Shown here: in pieces, positions 7,350-13,243 of the stretch | Layout: every line of letters begins with the position of its first letter | How positions within the stretch are numbered: position 1 is the stretch's first letter | Assembly (NCBI GenBank): GCA_027488415.1 | Contig: JAIYBS010000145.1 | Location: 1 to 19,884 of the forward strand | Source: Planctomycetaceae bacterium | GTDB taxonomy: Bacteria > Planctomycetota > Phycisphaerae > Phycisphaerales > SM1A02 | Direction: 5' to 3' | Length of the DNA: 19,884 nucleotides | Notes under the pieces: model-generated | Told to the model about the DNA's origin: nothing | What the model saw: the letters and a program-made list of their open reading frames with translations, nothing else | Databases searched by the model: none | Made by a program: the position numbers and the translations under genes

Positions 7350-7979
7350 TCACTCCTGCAGCTCGACGGTCCAGTAGGCCTCGTCGAGGAATGCCTTCCA
7401 GCTCTGGTACCTGGGGCTGCCGAGCTTGAGCGCGATCGCCGGGTTGCGGCGCGGCTTCACGGGCTCGCGGATCAGCTTCATGCGCGCCTGCGCGGGCGTG
7501 CGGCCGCCCTTGCGCGCGTTGCAGCGCACGCACGCGCACACCAGGTTCGTCCAGCTGTTCTCGCCGCCCTGCACGCGCGGGACCACGTGGTCGAGCGTCA
7601 GCTCCTTGGTGCTGAAGCTCTTGCCGCAGTACTGGCACTGGCTGTGGTCGCGCGCGTAGATGTTGCGGCGGTTCAGCTTCACCGGCTCGCGCGGCAGGCG
7701 CTCGTAGCCGAGGAGCCGGATGATCTTCGGCACCGCGATCACGAGGTTCGGCGTCGAGACCCAATCGTGCTCGTCGTTCTCGAAGGTGCGCTGGAACTCC
7801 GCCGCCTCCGCCCAATTGGTGAGCGAGTAGCTGACGTAGCTCCCGGATTCGACGCTGATGACCTCGGCCGACCCCTTGCAGAGGAGGGTGAAGGCCCTGC
7901 GCGCGTCCACGACTCGGACGGCGCTGTAGAGCTTGTTCAGCACCAGGACGCGAGCATCAAGTGCGCTCGCAACGGTCAT
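7350..7979 (-). CDS. HNH endonuclease family protein
   Basis: A 209-residue protein of the widespread stand-alone HNH family, with probable metal-dependent nicking or cutting of DNA; the biological role is not known. The N-terminal block VLVLNKLYSAVRVVDARRAF (11-30) is characteristic of this family. The HNH domain spans 110-160: CQYCGK (C115, C118), LDHVVPRVQGGE (H131) and NLVCACVRCNARKG (N145, C150, C153). The start at 7979 is supported by AAGGAGG on the minus strand six bases upstream and by the family N terminus; an in-frame extension to 8123 is low-complexity and would cross the promoter. It has its own promoter at 8021-8049. Confidence 0.92.
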   Translation of the reverse strand: MTVASALDARVLVLNKLYSAVRVVDARRAFTLLCKGSAEVISVESGSYVSYSLTNWAEAAEFQRTFENDEHDWVSTPNLVIAVPKIIRLLGYERLPREPVKLNRRNIYARDHSQCQYCGKSFSTKELTLDHVVPRVQGGENSWTNLVCACVRCNARKGGRTPAQARMKLIREPVKPRRNPAIALKLGSPRYQSWKAFLDEAYWTVELQE

Positions 7980-8020
7980 CCGTGGCCTCCTTGCGCGCCG
8001 GATCCTCCGGCGTGCCCTGA

Positions 8021-8049
8021 ATACTACCCCTGCGGCGGCGGGAGTCCAA
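8021..8049 (-). promoter_or_regulatory. Promoter of the HNH gene
   Basis: On the minus strand TTGGAC (8049-8044), 17 bases, TAGTAT (8026-8021). The transcript would start near 8014 and carry a leader of about 35 bases, with a small GCCGG/CCGGC hairpin before the AAGGAGG ribosome site. Confidence 0.7.
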
Positions 8050-8064
8050 TCGTTCAGGGGCGGT

Positions 8065-8820
8065 TCAGGCGCCCCGTCCGAGCCAGGCGAGCGCTCGGTC
8101 GAGGCCCGCGCCGGGCACGGCAATGGGCGTCTCCGGCGGAACGTGCGCCGCGACGAGCTCCAGCACGCGTTCGCGCGGCAGGCAGCCGTCGCCGAGGGCG
8201 CACGGCTCCATCGAGTCCGGGTCGTCGGCGGACGGGCGTGCGTCCCGCAGCAGCAGGATGTCGATCCGCGGCCCGAACGACGCGAGCAGCGACTGCATGT
8301 GGTCCTCGACGTCGTCGAGCATCGACGGCTCGAGCATGGCCGCGGGGTCGAGCGCGAGGCCGAACGGCCGCGGGCCCGCCGGCGATCGGCGGACGACGTT
8401 CGGGTCCTCGCCCGGGATGACGCGTTCGCACCACCAGGTGAGCGCGCTGCGCGCGTCGCTCAGGACGTGCCGAGCGTGCGGGACGAGGACGAGTCGCTTG
8501 CCGTGGTGCGAGAGCTGCGGCGCGAGCTCGTCGCAGAGGGCATCGAGCGCCGCCGGGCCGCGCATCCAGTTGGCCGGGGTTCCGTCGAAGAGCGAATCGC
8601 CGAGCGTGCCGCTCCACGACAGCGCCCACTCGCCGGGCAGCTCCGCGTCGATCGCCCACTGGCCGTCGAGCGGGTTGCCTCCGACGAACGCGCCGAGCGG
8701 CGCGCCCGGGCGGCCGAGCGGCATCGCGACGAGCTCGCACGCGTGCGGTGCGGCGGCCCCCGCGAGGGCCGCCAGCGTGCGGGCGTCGTGCAGCGCGATG
8801 ATCGGGTTCGTGAACGTCAC
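8065..8820 (-). CDS. Uncharacterised protein, possible xylose-isomerase-like TIM barrel
   Basis: A 251-residue soluble protein that I do not recognise with confidence. Hydrophobic strands alternate with helices: NPIIALHDA near the N terminus, CELVAMPLG, RLVLVPHARHVL, FGLALDPAAML and IDILLLRDA. The last two resemble the late strands of xylose isomerase-like/AP endonuclease family 2 barrels (LD-x-GH and HVHLKD positions), but the usual metal-binding His/Glu residues are not evident. If a barrel, it may be non-catalytic. The start is taken at GTG 8820 because TACCCT (8832-8827) lies six bases upstream, matching the local leaderless pattern; GTG 8826 is the alternative and adds two residues. It is upstream of the HNH gene by 85 bases, which has its own promoter. 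Confidence 0.7.
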   Translation of the reverse strand: MTFTNPIIALHDARTLAALAGAAAPHACELVAMPLGRPGAPLGAFVGGNPLDGQWAIDAELPGEWALSWSGTLGDSLFDGTPANWMRGPAALDALCDELAPQLSHHGKRLVLVPHARHVLSDARSALTWWCERVIPGEDPNVVRRSPAGPRPFGLALDPAAMLEPSMLDDVEDHMQSLLASFGPRIDILLLRDARPSADDPDSMEPCALGDGCLPRERVLELVAAHVPPETPIAVPGAGLDRALAWLGRGA

Positions 8821-8826
8821 GTTCAC

Positions 8827-8842
8827 AGGGTACGGCTAGCAT
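8827..8842. promoter_or_regulatory. Back-to-back -10-like hexamers of two divergent genes
   Basis: The minus strand reads TACCCT (8832-8827), six bases before GTG 8820. The plus strand reads TAGCAT (8837-8842), seven bases before ATG 8850. Only four bases separate the hexamers, so any -35 contacts of each would lie within the other gene's start. No Shine-Dalgarno precedes either start. Confidence 0.5.
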
Positions 8843-8849
8843 CCGCGCC

Positions 8850-10229
8850 ATGCGATCCACCCTCGCCGCGTCGGCCTTCCTGCTCGCCTCGATGTCGATG
8901 ACGCTCGTCGCGTGCGAGACCGCGCCGAAGCCGGTCGAGTGCTCGGGCGCGCTCTTCAGCGGGCCGATCTTCAACGGCACCGACCTCTCCGGCTGGACCA
9001 AGGTGAACTGCTGGGACGACACCTTCCAGGCGAAGGACGGCATGCTGTTCTGCACGGGGAACCCGACCGGCTTCCTCCGCACGGACCGGATGTACGAGAA
9101 CTACGTCCTCGAGTTCGACTGGAAGCACGAGAAGGAGCAGGGCAACGCCGGCCTGTTCGTGTGGAGCGACCCGATCCCGAGCCCGTCGCAGAACATGTTC
9201 CCGCGCTCGGTCGAGGTGCAGATCATGCTGACGCCCGACGCGAAGGACAACGAGGGGCGGCTCCTCTACACGGGCCAGGGCGACGTCTTCAGCATCTGGG
9301 GCGCCAAGATGACCCCGCTGCGCCCGCACCCGGCCGGCTGGGAGCGCACGCTGCCGAGCGAGCGCGTCACCAAGGGCGCCGGCGAGTGGAACCACTACAA
9401 GGTCACCTGCGACCACGGCAACCTCACGCTCGAGATCAACGGCAAGGAGGTCTCGGGTGCGAAGGACGTCTCGCCGCGCAAGGGCTACATCTGCCTCGAG
9501 GCCGAGGGCAGCCCGATCTGGTTCCGGAACATCATGGTGCACGAGCTTCCGCACACGCAGCCGCCGCTGGCGCCGCGCGACGTCGCGATCGACGGGCGCG
9601 GGCTCGAGCCGATGTTCGACGGGCGCACGCTCGCGGGCTGGCGCGAGGAGAAGGGCAAGGAGGGGCACTGGAAGGTCGAGGGCGGCGTCGTGAAGTACGA
9701 CGGCAAGGGCGACACGCTCTGGAGTGCCTCGGAGTACGAGTCGTTCGAGCTCACCTGCGACTGGCGCTGGACCAAGGAGCACCAGGGCAAGATGATGCGC
9801 CCGTACATCGACGCTGAGGGCAACGAGGTGAAGAACCCCGACGGCTCCGTGAAGATGAAGGAGATCGAGGAGCGTGACAGCGGCATCTACCTGCGCGGCA
9901 GCAGCAAGGCGCAGGTGAACATCTGGACGTGGCCGGTGGGCAGCGGCGAGGTGTACGGCTACCGCACCGACACGAACATGAGCCCGGTGATCCGCAAGGC
10001 GGTCACGCCGCGCGTCCCGGCCGACCGCCCGGTGGGCGAGTGGAACCGCTTCGTGATCCGCCTGGTCGGCGACCGCCTCAACGTGTGGCTGAACGGCGAG
10101 CACGTGATCCTGAACGCGCACCTGCCGCTGGTGCCCGCGCGCGGCCCGCTGGCGCTGCAGAGCCACAGCTGCCCCATCGAGTTCCAGAACGTCTACGTGC
10201 GCAAGCTGCAGTGGAACGGCGAGCCGTGA
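8850..10229 (+). CDS. Lipoprotein with two DUF1080 (3-keto-disaccharide hydrolase-like) domains
   Basis: A 459-residue exported lipoprotein. The signal peptide is MRSTLAASAFLLASMSMTLV with a lipobox LVAC, giving acylated C22. Two homologous concanavalin-like beta-sandwich domains follow. The first, at about 35-232, begins PIFNGTDLSGWTKV. The second, at about 252-456, begins PMFDGRTLAGWREE. Each shows the family order: (F)(N/D)G-L-GW, a W/F-K-x-(D/E)G strand, ENYVLEFDW or ESFELTCDW, GEWN(H/R) before the late strands, and a closing I-x-F-(R/Q)-N strand. DUF1080 proteins bind or cleave 3-keto-glycosides and are abundant in planctomycetes. Here the role is probably carbohydrate handling at the cell surface. 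No dehydrogenase partner is adjacent. Confidence 0.9.
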   Translation: MRSTLAASAFLLASMSMTLVACETAPKPVECSGALFSGPIFNGTDLSGWTKVNCWDDTFQAKDGMLFCTGNPTGFLRTDRMYENYVLEFDWKHEKEQGNAGLFVWSDPIPSPSQNMFPRSVEVQIMLTPDAKDNEGRLLYTGQGDVFSIWGAKMTPLRPHPAGWERTLPSERVTKGAGEWNHYKVTCDHGNLTLEINGKEVSGAKDVSPRKGYICLEAEGSPIWFRNIMVHELPHTQPPLAPRDVAIDGRGLEPMFDGRTLAGWREEKGKEGHWKVEGGVVKYDGKGDTLWSASEYESFELTCDWRWTKEHQGKMMRPYIDAEGNEVKNPDGSVKMKEIEERDSGIYLRGSSKAQVNIWTWPVGSGEVYGYRTDTNMSPVIRKAVTPRVPADRPVGEWNRFVIRLVGDRLNVWLNGEHVILNAHLPLVPARGPLALQSHSCPIEFQNVYVRKLQWNGEP

Positions 10230-10249
10230 CGGGTCGAAACATGACGGGG

Positions 10250-10279
10250 GAGGAAATGGAGCCCGGCTCCACTTTCCTC
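10250..10279. terminator. Convergent hairpin between DUF1080 gene and queD
   Basis: GAGGAAA (10250-10256) pairs with TTTCCTC (10273-10279), continuing after one bulged base as TGGAGC/GCTCCA around a CCG loop, 13 pairs in all. It overlaps the queD stop codon. There is no T-run, so termination efficiency is uncertain. Confidence 0.6.
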
Positions 10280-10637
10280 ACGCGCCGTACTCGCACCGGC
10301 TCGTGCACGTCTCGTGCACGACGACCTGCGCGAGCGCGGGCAGCTGCGGCTTGAGCCGGTCCCAGATCCACTTCGCGATCATCTCGCTGGTGGGGTTCTC
10401 GAGCCCCGGGATCTCGTTCAGGCAGTAGTGGTCGAGCTGCCGCTCGATCGGCCCGGTGAGCGCCTTGATGTCGCCGTAGTCCATCAGGTAGCCCTTCTGC
10501 GGGTCGAGCGGCCCGGCGACCACCACGTCGACGCGGAAGCTGTGCCCGTGCATGCGCCGGCACTTGTGGCCCTCGGGGAAGCAGGGCAGCCAGTGGGCGG
10601 CCTCGAAGGTGAAGCTCTTGATGAGTCGGACGTGCAT
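10278..10637 (-). CDS. queD: 6-carboxy-5,6,7,8-tetrahydropterin synthase QueD
   Basis: Converts 7,8-dihydroneopterin triphosphate to 6-carboxytetrahydropterin, the second step of queuosine (7-deazaguanine) synthesis. It has 119 residues, the family's usual size. Zinc ligands are H15 in FEAAHWLP and H30, H32 in MHGHSF. The catalytic cysteine is C26 in HKCRRMHGH, the QueD-type CxxxHGH spacing. The PTSEMIAKWIW helix and the VHETCTSRCEY end, with its pterin-anchoring glutamate, are present. The start at 10637 gives the standard MHVRLIKSFTFEAAH N terminus. It stands alone; queC, queE and queF are not in the window. TACACT at 10662-10657 may be its -10. Confidence 0.95.
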   Translation of the reverse strand: MHVRLIKSFTFEAAHWLPCFPEGHKCRRMHGHSFRVDVVVAGPLDPQKGYLMDYGDIKALTGPIERQLDHYCLNEIPGLENPTSEMIAKWIWDRLKPQLPALAQVVVHETCTSRCEYGA

Positions 10638-10656
10638 GGCGGGCTCGCGGCGCGCG

Positions 10657-10662
10657 AGTGTA
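10657..10662 (-). promoter_or_regulatory. -10-like TACACT upstream of queD
   Basis: Read on the minus strand, TACACT lies 19 bases before the ATG at 10637 in otherwise unbroken GC-rich sequence. No convincing -35 is visible. The leader would be about 12 bases. Confidence 0.35.
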
Positions 10663-10689
10663 GGGGCGGGGCGCGGCGCGGGTGGAAAC

Positions 10690-10720
10690 GAAAAGGCCCG
10701 CGGCGCGGGGCCGCGGGCCT
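10690..10720 (-). terminator. Intrinsic terminator of rpsP-trmD-rplS
   Basis: Perfect 11-base arms (AGGCCCGCGGC with its complement, 10694-10720) and a 5-base loop, followed on the minus strand by TTTT and then CGTTT. It lies 27 bases beyond the rplS stop, after the shorter inverted repeat. Confidence 0.85.
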
Positions 10721-10721
10721 G

Positions 10722-10749
10722 AAATCGGTCCCGAGAACGGGACGAATTT
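10722..10749. repeat. Imperfect 12-base inverted repeat next to the rplS stop
   Basis: AAATCGGTCCCG (10722-10733), loop AGAA, CGGGACGAATTT (10738-10749); two adjacent mismatches near the base of the stem. It overlaps the rplS TAA codon. Its outer edge GAAATCGGTCCC resembles GAAATCCGTACC at the edge of the 38-bp palindrome at 7270, so the two may belong to one repeat family. Confidence 0.6.
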
Positions 10750-11128
10750 AGGCTTCCGTGTGCTTCAGGCCGCGGCGCTGGTCGCGCAGGCGGCGGGCCT
10801 TGCCGAAGCGGTCGCGCAGGTAGTAGAGCTTCGCGCGGCGGGCGTCGCTGCGGCGGATGACCTCGATCTTGGCCATGCGCGGCGAGTGCAGCGGGAACAT
10901 GCGCTCCACGCCCTCGTTGGCGACGATGCGGCGCACGGTGACCATCTCGTGGATGCCGCGGCCGGTGTGCGCGATGAGCACGCCCTGGAAGACCTGGATG
11001 CGCTCCTTGTCGCCCTCGATGATCTTGTAGTGGACGTCGACGGTGTCGCCGATGCGGAGGTTCGGGACGTCCTTCTTGTCCTTGAGCTGGTCGGCGACGA
11101 CGGATTCGATGATCTTGGTGCGGTCCAT
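10748..11128 (-). CDS. rplS: 50S ribosomal protein L19
   Basis: Large-subunit protein at the 30S-50S interface, 126 residues. Conserved blocks are the LRIGDTVDVHYKIIEGDKER strand, IQVFQGVLIAHTGRGIHEMVTVRRI, GVERMFPLHSPRMAKIEVIR and RRAKLYYLRDRFGKARR. The C terminus GLKHTEA is a short variable tail. It is the last gene of rpsP-trmD-rplS, 56 bases after trmD, and is followed by two hairpins. Its ribosome-binding arrangement is unusual, with a small hairpin between the SD and the ATG. Confidence 0.98.
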   Translation of the reverse strand: MDRTKIIESVVADQLKDKKDVPNLRIGDTVDVHYKIIEGDKERIQVFQGVLIAHTGRGIHEMVTVRRIVANEGVERMFPLHSPRMAKIEVIRRSDARRAKLYYLRDRFGKARRLRDQRRGLKHTEA

Positions 11129-11136
11129 GGTGTCTC

Positions 11137-11154
11137 GGCCTTGCGGCCTTCCTT
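11137..11154 (-). promoter_or_regulatory. rplS ribosome-binding site separated from ATG by a GCAA tetraloop hairpin
   Basis: On the minus strand the SD-like AAGGAA (11154-11149) is followed by GGCC-GCAA-GGCC (11148-11137), then GAGACACC and the ATG at 11128. The linear SD-start distance is 20 bases. With the hairpin folded it is 8, an ideal spacing. Confidence 0.45.
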
Positions 11155-11184
11155 TCTGTCGGGCTTCCGCCCGCTGTTCCGTCT

Positions 11185-11952
11185 TCAGCCCTGCGCATCC
11201 TGCGTCAGGCCACCGTCGACGGGCTGCGACATGGGACGGGGAATTCCGCCCAGGGGTCGCTCCATCAGGTCGGGCCGGCGCTCGCGCGTCCGCTCGACCA
11301 TCCGGCCGTGCCTCCAGCGCTCGATCGCGGCGTGGTCGCCGCTCAGGAGCACCTCGGGCACCTCGCGGCCGCGCCATTCGCGCGGTCGCGTGTAGTGAGG
11401 GCAGTCGAGGAGGGAACGTCCCGCCTCGTCAAGCCGGCTGAAGGAATCTTCAGCCGCCGACTGCTCGTGTCCGAGCGCTCCGGGAAGGAGCCTCGTCACC
11501 GCGTCGACCAGCATCATGGCGGGGATCTCTCCACCGCTCAGGACGAAGTCTCCGACGCTCACCTCGAGCGGGGCCAGTTCCTCGATGGCCCGCTCGTCAA
11601 TCCCTTCGTAATGCCCCGCGATCAGCAGGATCCGGGGCTGCCTGGCGAACCATTCGACGCGGGGCTGAGCCAGGCGCTCGCCCTGCGGCGTGAGCAGCAC
11701 GCGGACGGCTGCTCGGGGATCCATCTGCTCGACCGCCTCGACCGCGTCGACGAGGGGCTGGCACATCATGACCATTCCGGGCCCGCCCCCGAAGGGGCGG
11801 TCGTCCACCTTGCGGTGCTTGTCCTGGGTCCAGGCACGGATGTCGTGCGCGTGGAACTCGAGCAAGCCCGCGGCGGTGGCCCTTCCCGGGATGCTGGCGC
11901 CGATCACCGGCGCGAACATCTCGGGAAAGAGGGTGAGGACGTCGATGCGCAT
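11185..11952 (-). CDS. trmD: tRNA (guanine37-N1)-methyltransferase TrmD
   Basis: SAM-dependent SPOUT methyltransferase that makes m1G37 in tRNAs read at CNN codons, preventing +1 frameshifting. It has 255 residues. Signatures are MRIDVLTLFPEMF at the N terminus, HDIRAWTQDKHRKVDDRPFG (36-55), GGGPGMVM, the knot segment IAGHYEGIDER (111-121), VSVGDFVLSGGE (131-142), the catalytic aspartate D169 in AAEDSF and LLDCPHYTRP (181-190). The final 25 residues are a variable tail. A GAGG lies four bases before the ATG. The start is 20 bases after the rpsP stop, where rimM would sit in many bacteria. Confidence 0.97.
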   Translation of the reverse strand: MRIDVLTLFPEMFAPVIGASIPGRATAAGLLEFHAHDIRAWTQDKHRKVDDRPFGGGPGMVMMCQPLVDAVEAVEQMDPRAAVRVLLTPQGERLAQPRVEWFARQPRILLIAGHYEGIDERAIEELAPLEVSVGDFVLSGGEIPAMMLVDAVTRLLPGALGHEQSAAEDSFSRLDEAGRSLLDCPHYTRPREWRGREVPEVLLSGDHAAIERWRHGRMVERTRERRPDLMERPLGGIPRPMSQPVDGGLTQDAQG

Positions 11953-11972
11953 GACGCCTCACCCGGAGGGCG

Positions 11973-12335
11973 TCAGCCCTTCTTCTCGGCGACCGGCTTC
12001 GGGCCGCGCAGGGGCTCGAGGCCCTTCTTCGCGCGGATCGCGTCGGCCTTGGTGCGGCCCTTGGCGTGCTTGACCGAGAGGACGGTGTCCTTCACGGAGC
12101 CGCCGGCCTTGCGGATCAGGCTGACCGCGGTGTCCGACGGCTGAGCGCCGACCGACAGCCAGTGGTTGATCCGGTCCATCTTGAGGTTCATCTGCTTGCC
12201 GTCCTTGCCCTGGGGCTCGTACCAGCCGAGCTCCTCGATGACGACGCCGTCGCGCGGCGAGCGCTTGTCCATGGCGGCGAGGCGGTAGAACGGGTGATGG
12301 GCGCGGCCCATCTTCTTGAGACGAAGGACGACCAT
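11973..12335 (-). CDS. rpsP: 30S ribosomal protein S16
   Basis: Small-subunit assembly protein of 120 residues. The core is MVVLRLKKMGRAHHPFYRLAAMDKR with RDG and EELGWYEPQ following, then RINHWLSVGAQPSDTA, the usual S16 hallmark. Residues from about 90 form a lysine-rich C-terminal extension (KGRTKADAIRAKKGLEPL), longer than in E. coli. GAAAGGA lies eight bases before the ATG. It is the first gene of the rpsP-trmD-rplS operon, preceded by a leader of about 130 bases with several hairpins and the promoter at 12474-12502. Confidence 0.97.
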   Translation of the reverse strand: MVVLRLKKMGRAHHPFYRLAAMDKRSPRDGVVIEELGWYEPQGKDGKQMNLKMDRINHWLSVGAQPSDTAVSLIRKAGGSVKDTVLSVKHAKGRTKADAIRAKKGLEPLRGPKPVAEKKG

Positions 12336-12352
12336 GGGTCGTGTCCTTTCGG

Positions 12353-12446
12353 GAAGCGCCCGCTTCGGTCGCGCGCGCGGCACCGTGCCGCGTTCGCGCC
12401 GGGCGCATCGTTGGGCGGGCCGTCTCGGCCCGATGTGCGATGCGCC
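12353..12446 (-). promoter_or_regulatory. Structured 5' leader of rpsP
   Basis: Three hairpins lie between promoter and start. The largest (12402-12446) has a 9-base outer stem GGCGCATCG/CGATGCGCC, a symmetric 5x5 internal loop and a 6-base inner stem CGGGCC/GGCCCG. The second (12377-12393) has arms CGCGGCA/TGCCGCG with a 3-base loop. The third (12353-12366) is GAAGCG/CGCTTC. This could be a ribosomal-protein autoregulatory leader, but I cannot match it to a known class; high GC makes some pairing expected. Confidence 0.45.
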
Positions 12447-12473
12447 TTCGGCAGGCGGTTGCGAGAACGGAAA

Positions 12474-12502
12474 ACGATACCGGAAAGGGCGTTGCGGCTC
12501 AA
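12474..12502 (-). promoter_or_regulatory. Promoter of rpsP-trmD-rplS
   Basis: On the minus strand TTGAGC (12502-12497), a 17-base spacer, TATCGT (12479-12474). The predicted start is near 12467, about 130 bases ahead of the rpsP ATG. It lies just past the M50 protease stop at 12533. Confidence 0.75.
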
Positions 12503-12532
12503 TCCCCGCGGAACGCGCCGCGGCGCGCGCAG

Positions 12533-13243
12533 TTATCCGGCACCGAGCGCACCCGCGCCGGCGGACGCGGCGGGCAGCAGCGAGCCGACCCACGCCACGT
12601 AGGAGAGCGCCGCGTTCATCGCCGCGCGCTGCAGCGGGGCCTCGACCGACGTGAAGAACAGGAAGAGCACGACGAGCATGCCGTACATCCGCACGGCCGG
12701 CTGGGAGTAGAAGCGGTCGAGCGTGCGGCTCGCGCCCGCGAGGATCGCGCTGCCGTCGAGCGGCGGCACCGGCAGCAGGTTGAACGCGCACAGCAGCACG
12801 TTCAGCAGGCCGCCGATGAAGAGGAACTGCATCACGTTGCGCTCGACGTGCTCGGCCGGCGCGATGCGGCCGGTCTCGATGGCCCACGCCCAGAGCGCGG
12901 CGGCCGTCAGCGTGGCGAGCGAGAGCGCGAGATTCATCGCCGGGCCCGCGGCCGCGACGAGGACGCGGCCCCGCCGCTCGTGGCGGTAGCGCATCGGGTT
13001 GGTCGGCATCATGCCCCAGGCGATGCCCGCGATCGCGAAGAAGATGAGCGACGTCCAGCCCATGTGGACGATCGGGTTCATCGTCATGTGCCCGAGCTCG
13101 CGCGGCGTGCGGTCGCCGTTGGCGATCGCCGTCCAGCCGTGGGCAAGCTCGTGCAGGCAGATCGAGAAGATCACCCAGAACGCCCAGCTGAAGAGCAGGA
13201 CGACGCCGCCGTCCTCGTACGCGCTGTGAACCCACCAATTCAT
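12533..13243 (-). CDS. Site-2 protease-family (M50) membrane metalloprotease
   Basis: Integral membrane zinc protease of 236 residues. The first membrane helix carries the zinc motif HELAHG (H31, E32, H35). The third ligand is D163 in NLLPVPPLDGSAIL. Membrane segments are at about 14-37, 63-79, 93-120, 138-160 and 182-203. It has no PDZ or CBS domain, so it is the minimal Rip-like type; the substrate is unknown. The MNWW start at 13243 overlaps the amidohydrolase stop as ATGA, which suggests translational coupling. TATCCT seven bases upstream (13256-13251) may also provide its own leaderless start. Confidence 0.9.
   Translation of the reverse strand: MNWWVHSAYEDGGVVLLFSWAFWVIFSICLHELAHGWTAIANGDRTPRELGHMTMNPIVHMGWTSLIFFAIAGIAWGMMPTNPMRYRHERRGRVLVAAAGPAMNLALSLATLTAAALWAWAIETGRIAPAEHVERNVMQFLFIGGLLNVLLCAFNLLPVPPLDGSAILAGASRTLDRFYSQPAVRMYGMLVVLFLFFTSVEAPLQRAAMNAALSYVAWVGSLLPAASAGAGALGAG

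Noticed and set aside
7980..8123. N-terminal extension of the HNH protein to an upstream ATG
   Set aside because: The extension is low-complexity and crosses the promoter and SD; the family N terminus starts at 7979.
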